Shown: piece after piece, positions 47,722-60,083 of the stretch
Layout: the number at the start of each line of letters is the position of its first letter
Position numbering within the stretch: position 1 is the stretch's first letter
Assembly: GCA_947397865.1 (NCBI GenBank)
Contig: OX377618.1
Location: 83,215,622-83,279,621, forward strand
Direction: 5' to 3'
Source: Polietes domitor
Lineage: Eukaryota; Arthropoda; Insecta; Diptera; Muscidae
Length of the DNA: 64,000 nt
Translations under genes and position numbers: made by a program
Notes under the pieces: model-generated
Databases searched by the model: none
What the model was told of the DNA's origin: nothing
What the model saw: the letters and a program-made list of their open reading frames with translations, nothing else

Positions 47722-49176
47722 AAACGGCGTTAAGTTCTGCCGGGCCAAACTTTGTATACCCTCCACCATAGATTGCATTCCACAGAGGCTGTTGATTTTC
47801 GTAGAAGTGCAGTAATATTACAGGAAAATATATACTTTTTAATACAACCAAAGCAAAACAAATATAAAATATTTTTATTATTTCAAATCACGCTTACAAG
47901 GCAAGGCTTCCAATACGTTTACACTATATACATATATCGCAATAACAGTTCAAGTATATTCAAAAATAAATAGTTTTATATTTATGTCTTCAAAAAAGCT
48001 TAAATACCATAAATATTGGTAGATAGTGTGTGCTACAGTTGGGTGTATTTCCATTCTATTTTAATTCCAAAAGTATATCTTTTGAAAATCTATTATCTCA
48101 AGTTCATAGTGCAAAATAACCTAACTTCATGATTCAACCAATTTTTGCCTTAAAAGTAAGAAGTAAAAATTTCGAAAAATCTTTTTATTTTGCGTGTCTA
48201 TGCAGTCAGAGCAATGTATATACTAAATTCAATGATTCTAGCTGCGGTAATTTGGTTGGTACCATTTTTATCCCCCTTTTCCTATTTCTCCCCTTAAGAG
48301 TACGACTTTCTAAAATCACTTTATTTTACGTGTCTACGCAATTAGAGGGATGTATAAACCGAATTCCATCGTTCTAGCTGTGTCAGTTTAGTTGGTACTA
48401 TTTTTATCCCTCTGTACCCATTATATCCCTTGAAAGTATGAAATTGGAAAAAAACTTTTATTTTTAGTGTCTACACAGTCAGAAGAATGTATACTCCGAA
48501 TTTCATGACTCCAGCTGCGTTCATTTGGTTGGTACTATATTTATCCCATTTTAACCCCAACAAGTACGAATTTCGAAAAATCCGTTTATTTTGCGTGTCT
48601 ACGCAATCAGAGGAATGTATACACCGAATTTCATCATTCTAGATGCAGTCGTTTGGTTGGTATCATTTGTATCCCTCTATTCCCATTTTACCCCTTAGAG
48701 TAATGTACATACCAAATTTCGTGTTTCTAGCTGTTGTCGTTTGATAGGTACCATTTTTATTCCTTTTTGTCCCATTTCACCCCCTACGATTTATGCTATA
48801 AGGGGAATGTGCATTCCAAATTTCAAGTAAATACAAGCAGACATATTCAAAAAGCATGCTGAAATACTCTAAATATTAGGGGTATTTTCAGTCCTTGTGA
48901 GGGAAAAATGTTTCCCTCTGTGCCGATTTCGCCCACTTTCAATCCCAACCGATCTGCAACCATAAGACACATTTAGGGAAAATTTGAACCTCCTAGCTTA
49001 TTTCGTTCGGAAGCTAGCGTGCTTTCAACAGACAGACAGACGGACATGGCTATATCGTCTTAGAATTTTACCACGACCCAGAATATATATAGTTTATGGA
49101 ATGAATATTTTAAGGTGTTACAAACGGAATGACAAAGTGAATATACATACATCCGTCCTGGAGGTGTCGGGTATAA
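47722..49176 (-). mobile_element. DINE-1-like element, family B, copy B6
   Basis: Reverse orientation: AAAAACGGCGTTAAGTTCTG with a decayed palindrome at the left, minisatellite units (GGTACCATTTTTATCCC), then the core (GACAGACAGACGGACATGGC, ATATATATAGTTTATGG) and CCTGGAGGTGTCGGGTATAA at the right. It splits the J2 reverse transcriptase. Confidence 0.8.
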
Positions 49177-50070
49177 AAATGTCCGTCAAATATCAAAATT
49201 TCACAACAGCGTACTATCACGTCATAAGTAATATTATCGTGTCCCGGACTTTTAGAGCTTTTCAAATTGTGTATAATTTCTTCTATTTCAATCGACGTCA
49301 CCATTTTCTTAAAAAATTAAAATGATCACCCTGAGATTTAGGTATTTCATCCCTCAAATCCTTGACCACATTAACAAAATACTCATTGAAAATGGTGGAT
49401 TTCTCACTATCAGTCAAACTTACTCCATTTGAATCGAATATATCAACTGTATTCTTTCTATTTCGTCCTATTATTCTATTGAAAACTGTAACAATTGCAA
49501 TTTCTTCTCAATCTCAGAAGATTACTTTTCACCACGGATAATAAATTCTTATTTATCCGGGGCGCCAAATCGTGATTCACATTCATCATTTATCCTTTTT
49601 TCAATGTACTATGAGACACTGTCTCATTAACAATATTTGTCAAATTTGGCGTATTTTCTGATGGGCCATCACCGCTTGGAATGTTTGGAAGATTTGAGCT
49701 CAAATAGTTTCGTATATTTCCATAGTTAAAATCTGCTCTTCTCATAACAGCAGTAAGGTTCAATCTCACATTTCAATTTACAAAAAACGATATTGTGATC
49801 GGTCAAGACACATTTCGTGGAATCGATAGAAATATCCCTATAAATGTTACTGAAAACATCATCATCATCAGCATTTCCCGGTCTTGTAATCAATTTGTGA
49901 CAACTATCAAAATCATAGCAACGCGTCACGTCAAGAATATCATGGGCATATTGAAATTATTGGTATATTGCAATCTTTCACTGATGTAAACAAATATTCC
50001 ACCATATCCGTCGTTCCTACAGGAGTGTATATAATTGAAATGCGGAATTGTGTACATTTGCGAACATTTT
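49177..50070 (-). pseudogene. Non-LTR retrotransposon J2 endonuclease end and RT start
   Basis: Minus-strand blocks: CHKLITRPGNADDDDVF and TKCVLTDHNIVFCKLKCE (endonuclease C-terminus, the SDH-like TDH motif), then after broken frames IEEIIHNLKSSKSPGHDNIT, the usual start of the RT domain. The N-terminal endonuclease is degraded. In order with 47721-46792 these form one ORF2 interrupted by B6. Confidence 0.7.
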
Positions 50071-50073
50071 TCT

Positions 50074-51030
50074 TCAAGTCAGGTTTCTTGAATTAATAAA
50101 ATGTCTGGCAGTCGTGGTAGAGTGGCAAGTGAAGTCTTGAAACGATTGATTTTTTAACTGAAGAAATGTTACTGGCATTATGCCAAAATATTTATAATTA
50201 ATGCCTTTTAAAAAAATTCCAAAATAACTTATATAATTATAAAAATAAAAAATCAAACTAAACAATAACACAAATACAAAACCAATGTTTAGTGATGAAC
50301 AGGTGACACGGAGTTCCCATGACCTCAATATCGCTGCTGACTGCATCATTGTTGCTTCAGTATTCTTGTTTAAAGATTTTCCCATTCGCGTGTTATTAGT
50401 AGTTGCCTGCAGCAAAAGTTTATCAACATCACGCTCTCTCCTCAACACTCGGACACGGGATATTTCACTTCTTTTCACCAAAATTTTTCAATTTTTGGGA
50501 TACACGAATTTGTAGCCAACATTCCTTAATGTCTTGGCATGATTAAACAAAGCTAGAGTCTCCATACTGAGTAGATCGTTAACAAAAATCTCTTTCGTTT
50601 CTTCCTTTTTCATCATTTCAGATTTAGCTACCATGAATTTAACTTTCGACTTATTTTCCGAAAATTTAACAAAAACGTTTTTACTCTCAAATGATTTCGA
50701 GCGGTTATTTAAGAAAAATGCATCATCAATGTTATCTTTTGTGATTTCAGCACCTATAGTTTTTTATAAATTTAGTACGGCATGATTTCTGCCCTTAAAT
50801 GACAGTTTTATTTTTTAACATCATCCAGATGTTTTTTGTTTTCTCTCGTCTCTTTGGAAACATCATCATACTGTTCCGATAAAAATGTTATTGAATTCTG
50901 TATCGTTATCAGCTGATTTAGTTTTGTTGTAATAGCCTTCAGTTTTTGTTTGATGAATGCATTATCATTTCCTTCACACAGATGACATATATATTTGTCA
51001 CTCTCATGCTCCACCAAACGCTCTCTTCTC
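50074..51030 (-). pseudogene. Non-LTR retrotransposon J2 ORF1 (FP25K-like/zinc-binding type)
   Basis: The N-terminal part (51017-50808) has CHLCEGNDNAF and a coiled coil (KLKAITTKLNQLITIQNS). The C-terminal part (50650-50330) reads ALFNHAKTLRNVGYKFVYP, then ILVKRSEISRVRVLRR and DVDKLLLQATTNN, the domain shared with baculovirus FP25K-like proteins found in ORF1 of many insect non-LTR elements. At least one stop separates the parts. ORF1 would bind element RNA. Confidence 0.65.
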
Positions 51031-51035
51031 TAGCT

Positions 51036-51400
51036 TTACATTCAATTTATTTTTAAATTTTGTAAAGCAATCCTAAAGCAGAAGCTATTTTTTTCTTCAG
51101 GTTTCAGGCGTCTCTTTCCATATAAGACCACCTCACACTTGTATCGATGGAATCATCCGCGTACATATATAGTTTCCCAGACAAGTCAAAATTCTGGATA
51201 TCACTCAGGTATATAGTGAATTTAATTTTTAATTTGTAAAGCAATCCTAAAGCAGAAGCTATTTTTTCTTCAGGATTTTAATGTGAGAAAATATATTATT
51301 CGTATATTATAGCGGCGTCTCTTTCCATACACGACTTGGAAACCACCTCACTTTTATATTGATAGAATCAGCCGCGTACATATATCGTTTCTCTACTCGT
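51036..51400 (-). repeat. Tandem ~185-bp repeats upstream of J2 ORF1
   Basis: Two copies begin TTTTTAAATTTTGTAAAGCA-like at about 51047 and 51232. Both contain GCAATCCTAAAGCAGAAGCT, GCGTCTCTTTCCATA, ACCACCTCAC and CCGCGTACATATAT. They lie 5' of ORF1 (minus strand), where some non-LTR elements carry tandem promoter monomers. The role is inferred from position. Confidence 0.55.
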
Positions 51401-51984
51401 GCAAACATTGAATCTCCTGGTCCAGACGTTTTGCCGAATTTGGTCGCGAACACTTCGTTCAATTACAGTTCATAAATATGATGTATGCATATTAGATAGA
51501 AAATATCTCCTTCTAGTATTTGTCAAGCAATATTGCCTCACCTTGGAATAAATGGTACATTAAACTCCTCTGGGGTGACTTCGACGCAGTTTTGGGGCTT
51601 TTTGTATATTTTTAATCGCTTTTCCACCACCTTTGAAAGAATGCCCACTTGTACTCACCACCACCCTTATTTTTTGGATCATGCATTTTTTTCGAACCTC
51701 ACAAAATTAGGCGTTCACAAACCGATTCTCGTAAATTTTTAGATAATTGTCTGAAAGGAATGTGTTTTTTTAATGTGTTTTAAATATCAAAACAGTTGGA
51801 GGCATGTGTAGGTATTATTATCCAAAAAGGAAAAAATCTTAAAATTTTCCTTCAATGTGCGCAAGGACGATATGTAAACAAAAAACACCGAAAATCTGAC
51901 TTTTTTCAATATTTGACCTAAAAAGTACTTAGCGTCATTGGAAACTGTTGTCATTTATACCAAAAGATAATTAACATCAGAGGC
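51401..51984. other. Unassigned DNA
   Basis: No supported gene. The plus-strand frame at 51533-51742 has no known motif. Confidence 0.3.
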
Positions 51985-52100
51985 AATGTATATTAGGCTG
52001 GGTTGCCGTCCATACAAATAAACAAACAATTCCTCGTCACCCCACGAATGTATAGTTTGGATTGTTTATTGATGATTTACAAAATATTTCGTTCCTAGAT
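51985..52100. repeat. Dispersed repeat I, copy 1
   Basis: ATGTATATTAGGCTGGG, CGCCGTCCATACAAAT-like and TTTGGATTGTTTATTGATGA recur at 63903-64000 at the window's right edge with about 85% identity. Identity unknown. Confidence 0.55.
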
Positions 52101-52489
52101 CAAGCCGTCTTTTCCCGCGTAATTTTCTTTATGTTGCATTTTTATCCATTTTTTTTTTTTAATATAAATTTTGATTTTATTGGACCTTTGTAGTATTTTT
52201 TTGTGATTTTTTCAGTGAGAACTGAAACTTTTTTTGAACTTTTTTTATTTGATGGAATTATTTTATAAAACACAAATAGCTGCATCCAATATCATTCGAA
52301 TGATGCCTATATGATGAACATCGGAAGAAAATAACCGCCGCACAGTGGTTCAGAATCAAAATCCATGGGCCAAAATTCAATAATTTTTGTTCTAGTAGAC
52401 ATTTTAGAGTTCCGTAAAAAACCAAAATTAGACAAGCATTAGTTTGACATATTAACATTAAAAATCTGGCAATCGCATATATTTTAGAA

Positions 52490-53010
52490 ATCGGCCCAAA
52501 GTTGACTTCTCTCGTATTTTTCGGTTTTAAAGAAAATTAAAATTTTTATTTTTTAACACATTTTTACGTATTTGTTTTATAATGTGAAGAAAAAAATTAA
52601 TTTTTTGTATTACATATTTTCAGATTTTGAAAATTGAAAAAAGTAATTTCTTTTTTTGATTTTGTCGAAATGTTTTTCACATATTTTTCGAGATTTTGCA
52701 GTCAAACTTTTTTTAGAAATTGTGGTTCCTTATCTCTATTATGACGCCAAAACTATGTTTGTACCAAATATAGTTTGTTTGTAATAAATATTTTTAAAAA
52801 TATTCCTTTTTATCCTTCAAAAGCCTTTAACGAAATATATACATATTTAGGTTCCCCGTTTTTTCAGGGTAATTTTTGTCTGCACGAAATTGCTTCCTTT
52901 GATACATTTAGTGCAAAAAATCAATCAGTTCCAAAACGCAATTTACTCATTTTCTTCTCATTTACTCCTGAAAAGTAAGTACGCAGATAAAAAGATGAGT
53001 AAAGTTTCTT
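52490..53010. repeat. Dispersed repeat F, copy 2
   Basis: Matches 32761-33054 and 33753-33840 (see copy 1). Here no RAG1-like sequence follows the shared AAAAGATGAGTAAA end. AT-rich, without coding potential. Confidence 0.6.
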
Positions 53011-54136
53011 TATCCTTATACTAAATTTTATAACAATCGCAGTTCTTTTGCAGGAAATATGCCCAAAAATCGAAATCAAATTACTACATGAAAATGGCAC
53101 ACACAGGTAGTACTGCAATTCATTCAGGAGTAAATATTGGGATTGTTTTATTTTTCGTATACGATCGTATCATCAATGAGTATGTTCACACTTAGTAAGC
53201 ATTTATTTTTTAATTATATACATCTATATATATAAATCCATCATCTGTATCCGTTTGTCTGTATGTTCCGTATAAGAAGGACCGATTCGCTTGACAATTT
53301 TACTGTATCTAACCTCTGGACAGGGGATGGTTCCTGGATATATGTATTAGTTATGCTAATACTTTAAGCTCCAATTCACAAATCTTCGCAGGAAACGATG
53401 TTCAGACTTAATATACTAAATCCTTTATTTGCGGAACTTAAAAATACCCAAAATAATTTAGCAAATCAATTAATTAATCTACAAAAACAACTACAATTAC
53501 AATCTACAAGAATAGATAAGATACACTTTCCTTAATCATTGATGTTTAATGGATACTATTAGTAATACACCAAATTTTATTTCAAAAAAAATATTATTCA
53601 CATAAATGTAATCTCATTAATAAGACTATCTTAATTAAAAAGAAAATTAAATATAAAATATTACTAATAAAAATATTACTGATACTACAATCGATACATT
53701 TAGATATTTGGAAATATGTATAATACGGATTACAAAAAATTCAGATAACGTGATATTTATAATATCAGCATATTAGGGAACTATGATGAATGTTTCTATA
53801 GCAAACTATATGCAACTGTGACGTCTTCTTTCCCACTTAGTGGTTCCTACTTAGACATATGTATTGCTAATCACCCCATACACATCAGAAAAGAATATTC
53901 CTTAACAAATTGTCTTAGCACATTACCAAATGATAGTAGCATCTAAAAACATAAACGAAGACCCTTTTCTTATAGTAAGATACAAAGAATAACCGAACTT
54001 GAAGTTGAAGAGAACAAACTGAAAAAACAAATAAAAATAGGATATTAAATTCCCTTGACATGTTTACTTGTATACAATAAGAATCTTTCAAACAACGAAA
54101 TCGATGTCCATTTGGAAAAATTAAGTAATATAATAA
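53011..54136. other. Old element remnants; possible Helitron 5' end near 53244
   Basis: ACATCTATATATATAAATCC near 53240 followed by TCCGTTTGTCTGTATGTTCC resembles a Helitron 5' end (A next to TC). A 43-codon frame starting at 53399 (FAELKNTQNNLANQLINLQK) looks like a coiled coil. Nothing else is assignable apart from the endonuclease-like relic listed at 53788. Confidence 0.3.
53788..53946 (+). pseudogene. Possible non-LTR endonuclease C-terminal relic
   Basis: An open stretch reads SSFPLSGSYLDICIAN and LTNCLSTLPNDSSI, resembling the end of retrotransposon endonucleases (SYLDLCIAD ... LPYDSDH). Short and without other domains, so tentative. Confidence 0.3.
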
Positions 54137-57100
54137 CACTACTCAACAAATTGAAAAAAATTTCATGTACTCCGGATGCGATAATTTTTTCTGTGTAGAT
54201 AACCTTGACATGAGCTCGAAAAACGCAATAAAAAATTTTTTTTTCGTTTGGTTTTTTTTTTATTATTTTTTTTTTAAATTTTAAAAAATTTTTTTTGGTT
54301 AATTTGTTTCGTCCGGCATAACTCGGGAACCAGTAGCCCGATTTAATTGAATTAAATTTTAAAAAATTTAAAATTACAATTCCCTTAATCTGTTCATATA
54401 TTGTTTTCCTATACAAGCAACAGTTTCCAAGTTAAAAATGAATATATAAAGGAAAAAACTTATTTTTTGCCTAAAGATTTAATTTTTTTTTTTTTTAAAA
54501 ATCCATAAAAAATCCAAAATGAAAAAAAATGTCAAATCTTATTACTTTTACGTAAAGTCACATAACCTATGAGCAAAATGAGACAAAGATCATGAAAATC
54601 GATGCACGCGTTTCGCTTTTATTCGCAATTGAGTAAAGGCATGAATTTCAAAAATTTAAAAAAATTTTTTTTGGTTAATTTGTTTCGTCCGGCATAACTC
54701 GGGAACCACTAGCCCGATTTAATTGAATTAAATTTTAAAAAATTTAAAATTACAATTCCCTTAATCTGTTCATATATTGTTTTCCTATACAAGCAACAGT
54801 TTCCAAGTTAAAAATGAATATATAAAGGAAAAAACTTATTTTTTGCCTAAAGATTTAATTTTTTTTTTTTTTAAATCCATAAAAAATCCAAAATGAAAAA
54901 AAATGTCAAATCTTATTACTTTTACGTAAAGTCACATAACCTATGAGCAAAATGAGACAAAGATCATGAAAATCGATGCACGCGTTTCGCTTTTATTCGC
55001 AATTGAGTAAAGGTATGAATTTCAAAAATTTGCTCGACATATGCACAACTTTGTCTATGGTAAGGTTTTTTCTTTTTTTTTGATTCTCAGAATTAACAAA
55101 ACGGAATAAACAAAGGGTTATTTAATTTTTATGATTGCGTAAGCAAAGTAATAAACGCTAATAAATGTGCGTGAACAATTAAAAGGAAAAAAGGAAAGGG
55201 GACTTTTTTAATTATTTGGGTTTTCCGTTGGCTACCTGTATGATTTTTTTACAGAAATGCAACCCACATTTAAGGGTGGTCATTATTCGGAAAATTTAAG
55301 ACTCACACATGGTGAAACAGGTATGTAGCCACCGTAAAAAAATATACACCCATTTATAAGTACCTGTCAGTAAAATACTAAACAATACACAGTATAAATA
55401 GGTCTTCATTGATCGATTTTACTCATTCAACAAGTGTCGACGAACGCGATAGTTAAAATGAGCAAACGTTCGCGAGGATTTGAATGCAATACCAATCCAA
55501 GTAATTTTTGTTACATGTGCGCCATGCTCGTCACTCACATCGCCCAGGTTGTCCGGAAAGAAGTCCAAGTGCGAGTGTAGAAAATGTATCTTAAGCGACA
55601 TATTTGCTCTAATTTTTTTATAATTTTGGAGTAGTTGTTCGACGATCTCTCTGTAATTTGAGCTTTTGTTGTTTCCAAGAAATCCGGAAACAATTTGCCG
55701 AAATGAGTTCCAAGCTGCAGCTTCATTTGGTGATAAAATGTGCTCAAACTGTTGGTCTTGCAACAACTTTTTAATTTGCGGACCGTCGAAAACACCTTCC
55801 TTAATCTTTGCCGATGAAAGGTGAGGAAAAATGATTTTAAATAGGCGAACGCTTCGCCATCTTTGTTGATAGCTTTCACGAAGTTATTTATGAGTCCGAG
55901 CTTTATGTGAAGAGGTGGGAGAAAAACATTTTCCTTTTTTATGAGTGGTGTATATTTCACGTTGTCGCTGCCGGGGATGAAGTTAACTCTTTCTGTCCAA
56001 CTCCTCCTGGTGTAATGATGTTGACGATCGCGGCTGTCCCAAAGGCAGAGAAAACAACAGTACTTTGTGAATCCACCTTGTAATCCACAAAGGATACCGA
56101 TAACCTTAAGGTCGGCACAAACTTTCCAATCGTGCCTCTCATAGTTACGGCACTTTAGTAGATTGTCCATGACTTCGTATGTTTCCTTGGCGTCAACGGC
56201 ATGAGCAATTGGAATCGAAGGTTTCTCGTTGCCGTTGTGCAGTAAAATTGCTTTAAGGCTCTGCTTGTTGCTGTCGATGAAAAGACGCCACTCTCCTGGA
56301 TCGTAAGAGTACCCGAGTTCACCAAATAATCCGGGAATGTCCTTACAAAAACAGATGTTGTCTTTTTTTGTGTAGTACCTTGCGTATGGTTCATGACGCT
56401 TCCTGTAGATTGTTGTCACCACACCAGGAGCCAAGAAACCGAACTGTTGCATGCGCGATGCATGCAACTCTGCATCTTCCTTGGAGAGTTTCAATTCTCT
56501 AACCCAATCGTTCAGTTCTGCTTGGGAACATAAGCGTTGACCTCCATGCAATGTATATGTTGACTCGCATTCTGATGTGGTTTCTACTGTCTCCGGATCT
56601 GATGTTGGATGTATCGCCTCATTATTAGATGCCCATCTTGAAACGGACGGTTGCGGGTCCACTGGTTCTTCGGAAAATGGCACTGGAAAATTCACTGTTG
56701 AAACAGCAGCGTAAGTCCATCGTATATTTTTTCCCACGCCTGTTTTTTTGCTAAGACAGAAGTAGCAATCTGTTACATGGCAAAGCGGAGCTCTCCAAAG
56801 CATTGGCATGATGATTCTCGGCTGTCGTCTGAAAGAATTTCAATAATAAGTTATATATGTTCTTGAATTTCGTAATCTACACTTACCTTGAGTCAGCTAG
56901 CTGTACGTAGCACCTTGGACATAGAGCACTTGGTGTCCACCGCTCATCTATGTTTGAGACCTTTAAATTGAAGCTCTCTTCAAATGAATCTCTCAATTTA
57001 GGTGAAAAACAACGCTTGTTTTTTTCAGAAACGTATTCTCCGCACATGTAACAAAAATTACTTGGATTGGTATTGCATTCAAATCCTCGCGAACGTTTGC

Positions 57101-57871
57101 TCATTTTAACTATCGCGTTCGTCGACACTTGTTGAATGAGTAAAATCGATCAATGAAGACCTATTTATACTGTGTATTGTTTAGTATTTTACTGACAGGT
57201 ACTTATAAATGGGTGTATATTTTTTTACGGTGGCTACATACCTGTTTCACCATGTGTGAGTCTTAAATTTTCCGAATAATGACCACCCTTAAATGTGGGT
57301 TGCATTTCTGTAAAAAATCATACAGGTAGCCAACGGAAAACCCAAATAATTAAAAAAGTCCCCTTTCCTTTTTTCCTTTTAATTGTTCACGCACATTTAT
57401 TAGCGTTTATTACTTTGCTTACGCAATCATAAAAATTAAATAACCCTTTGTTTATTCCGTTTTGTTAATTCTGAGAATCAAAAAAAAAAGAAAAAACCTT
57501 ACCATAGACAAAGTTGTGCATATGTCGAGCAAATTTTTGAAATTCATACCTTTACTCAATTGCGAATAAAAGCGAAACGCGTGCATCGATTTTCATGATC
57601 TTTGTCTCATTTTGCTCATAGGTTATGTGACTTTACGTAAAAGTAATAAGATTTGACATTTTTTTTCATTTTGGATTTTTTATGGATTTTTTAAAAAAAA
57701 AAATTAAATCTTTAGGCAAAAAATAAGTTCTTTCCTTTATATATTCATTTTTAACTTGGAAACTGTTGCTTGTATAGGAAAACAATATATGAACAGATTA
57801 AGGGAATTGCAATTTTAAATTTTTTAAAATTTAATTCAATTAAATCAGCCTAGTGGTTCCCAAGTTATGCC
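54137..57871 (-). mobile_element. CACTA-ended foldback element, copy 3 (longest gene copy, right end lost)
   Basis: The left end CACTACTCAACAAATTG begins at 54137 after TAA (54134-54136). The right end stops at TTATGCC (57871), missing the outer ~150 bp, so no right duplication is seen. The gene is on the minus strand. Its 5' arm is the right one, and the left arm (to about 55519) is the inverted copy that includes the start codon and exon 1 start. A ~375-bp part of the left arm is duplicated in tandem (junction near 54656). The internal junction GCGCACATG/GCCATGCTCG is identical to copy 2. Confidence 0.8.
55419..57104 (-). pseudogene. CACTA-ended element transposase-like gene, one frameshift, 3' end replaced
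   Basis: Exon 1 is 57104-56887. The intron is 56886-56829 (58 nt, GTAAGT ... TTTCTTTCAG) and exon 2 runs from 56828. Blocks in order: FCYMCGEY and LCPRCYVQL (zinc-binding pairs), PMLWRAPLCHVTDCYFCLSK, QAELNDWVRELKLSKEDAEL, YDPGEWRLFIDSNKQSLKAI, KPSIPIAHAVDAKETYEVMD, WKVCADLKVIGILCGLQGG, KYCCFLCLWDSRDR, and FLPPLHIKLGLINNFVKAIN. One missing base near 55828 shifts the frame. In the other frame it continues with LGNNKSSNYREIV and MSLKIHFLHSHLDFFPDNLG. The family is an uncharacterised one I remember from hydra, aphids and other arthropods. Candidate acidic residues (D of LFIDS, D of CADLK) suggest a DDE-type transposase with a CXXC insert; that is inference. The normal C-terminus after SDEHG (recalled as GERFHQDI) is replaced by inverted exon 1. 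Confidence 0.8.
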
Positions 57872-58203
57872 ATTGCATGCCTCAGAGAGTAAATCAAAAT
57901 TCCGAACGGTTTGCAAGATATGAGCCTGAGAATATGATCACTTTTTTCTAAAAATTACACCGAGGCCTCAAATCTCTGGGGGCCCATAAAAAAAAAGTGC
58001 ATGACTTTGGGGGAAAAAAAAACACGGGTCTTTTTTTTTTTGGTCTTTTATCATGTAGCGGTGTCCGTATATGGTTATTTTGAAATGACTTCAAAAATGT
58101 TGCACAGTGTTATTAAATGACAAAGTTCAACCTCTCCAATAAAACCAGAAATTTGAAAAAAATAATCAGTACTTTTTTTATATCTAATTTAAATTAATTT
58201 AAA
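57872..58203. other. Unassigned DNA next to microsatellite
   Basis: No gene. A slightly GC-richer stretch with poly-A/T runs joins the truncated CACTA-ended copy to the microsatellite. Confidence 0.35.
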
Positions 58204-58566
<363 letters not shown>

Positions 58567-58846
58567 CTTGTACCAACTAGGGTTTGCATCCCGGGATTTT
58601 CCGCTGGAAAATTCTCGGAAATTCTCTATAATTTTCACAATAAAATTAAAAATTTTGTAGAATAATTTAGCTCATATCGCTTTTAATTTGGTATGTCAAA
58701 TACTGTAGTTGGATAACAAACTATTTTTAAGCTGCGTTCGGATATACACCCATATGAAAAAGTGAAAATCCGGAAAAAGTAGATTTTGGGCGTGTATCCG
58801 AACGCCCAAAATTAATGAAGTTATTCTTTTGAAAATATTTTAAACA

Positions 58847-59150
58847 ATGCTAGGAAATACACAAGTAACAATTGTATTAAAAAATCAAGATGACTGGCTA
58901 AAAAAGAAATTCGAAGCGACAGGACAAAAAGACAAGTTAAACATTTTATTTAATGCTCTACTGACTATTAAGCCAACATCTGTTGAATGTGATCGATCGT
59001 TGTCCGTCGCGTCCACATTTTCCAATAACATAAGAAATATCTGATGAGGCCATAAATGCATTGTCTGCTCTTATTTCAAATATAGGCGTGCATATGTACA
59101 TGAAACTTGAAAAGACATTTGAATTGATCTCGCATTGCACTTTATTATAT
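58847..59150 (+). pseudogene. hAT transposase C-terminal dimerisation domain relic
   Basis: LFNALLTIKPTSVECDRSLS and VASTFSNNIRN, then after a 2-base loss SDEAINALSALI, are the hATC dimerisation motif (TSxxxER-FS, followed by LSxExxxAL). The catalytic D and E region upstream is missing. Inactive. Confidence 0.8.
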
Positions 59151-59179
59151 AAATTCTGTAGCAGGTTCGTTGTGAAATA

Positions 59180-60083
59180 CAGGGTGCGGCTAAAGTAACT
59201 ATATGATTTGTTTTTTAAATAACTATTGAATGGAATGAAAAAAAAAACAAAAAAATTTATGATAAAAAGAAAATTTATTTTATGTTATTTTTTTACATTA
59301 ATTATGAAAAATAATATCAGTTAAATGAGAACCGTTTTCTCTAACGCAAAAATGTGCTCTTTTTATGGCATTTTCCATAACTTTGTTGAGTGTTTCTTGT
59401 GGTATACGATCAATTTCTTCTTGAATGTTGTCCTTTAGTTGCTGCAAGGTTTGGGGCTTATTCACATAAACTTTGTCTTTGAGATAGCCCCGTTCAAGTG
59501 AAAATGCGCTTCGTCGGTCATCACTAAATTTGACAAAAAATTTTCATTTTGATAAACGAGATTTAAAAGTGCTCTAGCAAATTCCAAGCGCAATACGAAG
59601 TCCTCAGGATTTTGTAAGGGAAGAGGTGCAAATCGTGTTTTAAAATTCGCCGAAGAGTGCGGTCAGAAAGCTGCAACTGGGAAGATCGTCTTCTCGTTGA
59701 TGTCTCCGGATTTTCTTCGACGCTCTGTCGCACAGCATCAATATTTTCGGCCGATCTGCCAGTTCGAGGTCTGCCCGTACGTCTTGAATCTCCGACTGTC
59801 CCATATTCAGCAAAATTATTCACCAACGAACGAATGGTTGGACCCGTTGGAGCAGTTCATACACCATAAAATCTTCTGTATGCACGTTGAGTATTAATTA
59901 TCGAACGATGATTTTCAATGAATAGAAAAACAATCTTAGTTCTTTGCGCAATTGTATAGCGTTCCATTTTTAAATATTCTCCCAAGTTTAATTTCTGAAA
60001 TAGGAAAAAAGAAAAAGTTAAATACTCGCAAGCAAAGAAGTTACAATTGTTTTACATCATATAGTAACTTTAGCCGCACCCTG
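59180..60083 (-). mobile_element. Tc1/mariner-type transposon K2, internally deleted
   Basis: Inverted termini CAGGGTGCGGCTAAAGTAAC (continuing TATATGAT) at 59180 and its complement ending GCACCCTG at 60083, flanked by TA on both sides (59178-59179 and 60084-60085). About 904 bp. It encodes a disabled transposase on the minus strand and is inserted in the hAT element. Confidence 0.9.
59298..59968 (-). pseudogene. Tc1/mariner-type transposase relic
   Basis: Starts MERYTIAQRTKIVLFFIE, an N-terminal helix-turn-helix of DUF4817 type. An early stop is followed by SLVNNFAEYGTVGDSRRTGR and RSSQLQLSDRTLRRILK. After a frameshift, NEDF-like LVMTDEAHFHLNG retains the first catalytic D. It then jumps to YLKDKVYVNKPQTLQQLKD and the normal tail GSHLTDIIFHN, stop. 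The second and third catalytic acids are deleted. Related to but distinct from the 8425-9018 element. Confidence 0.8.
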
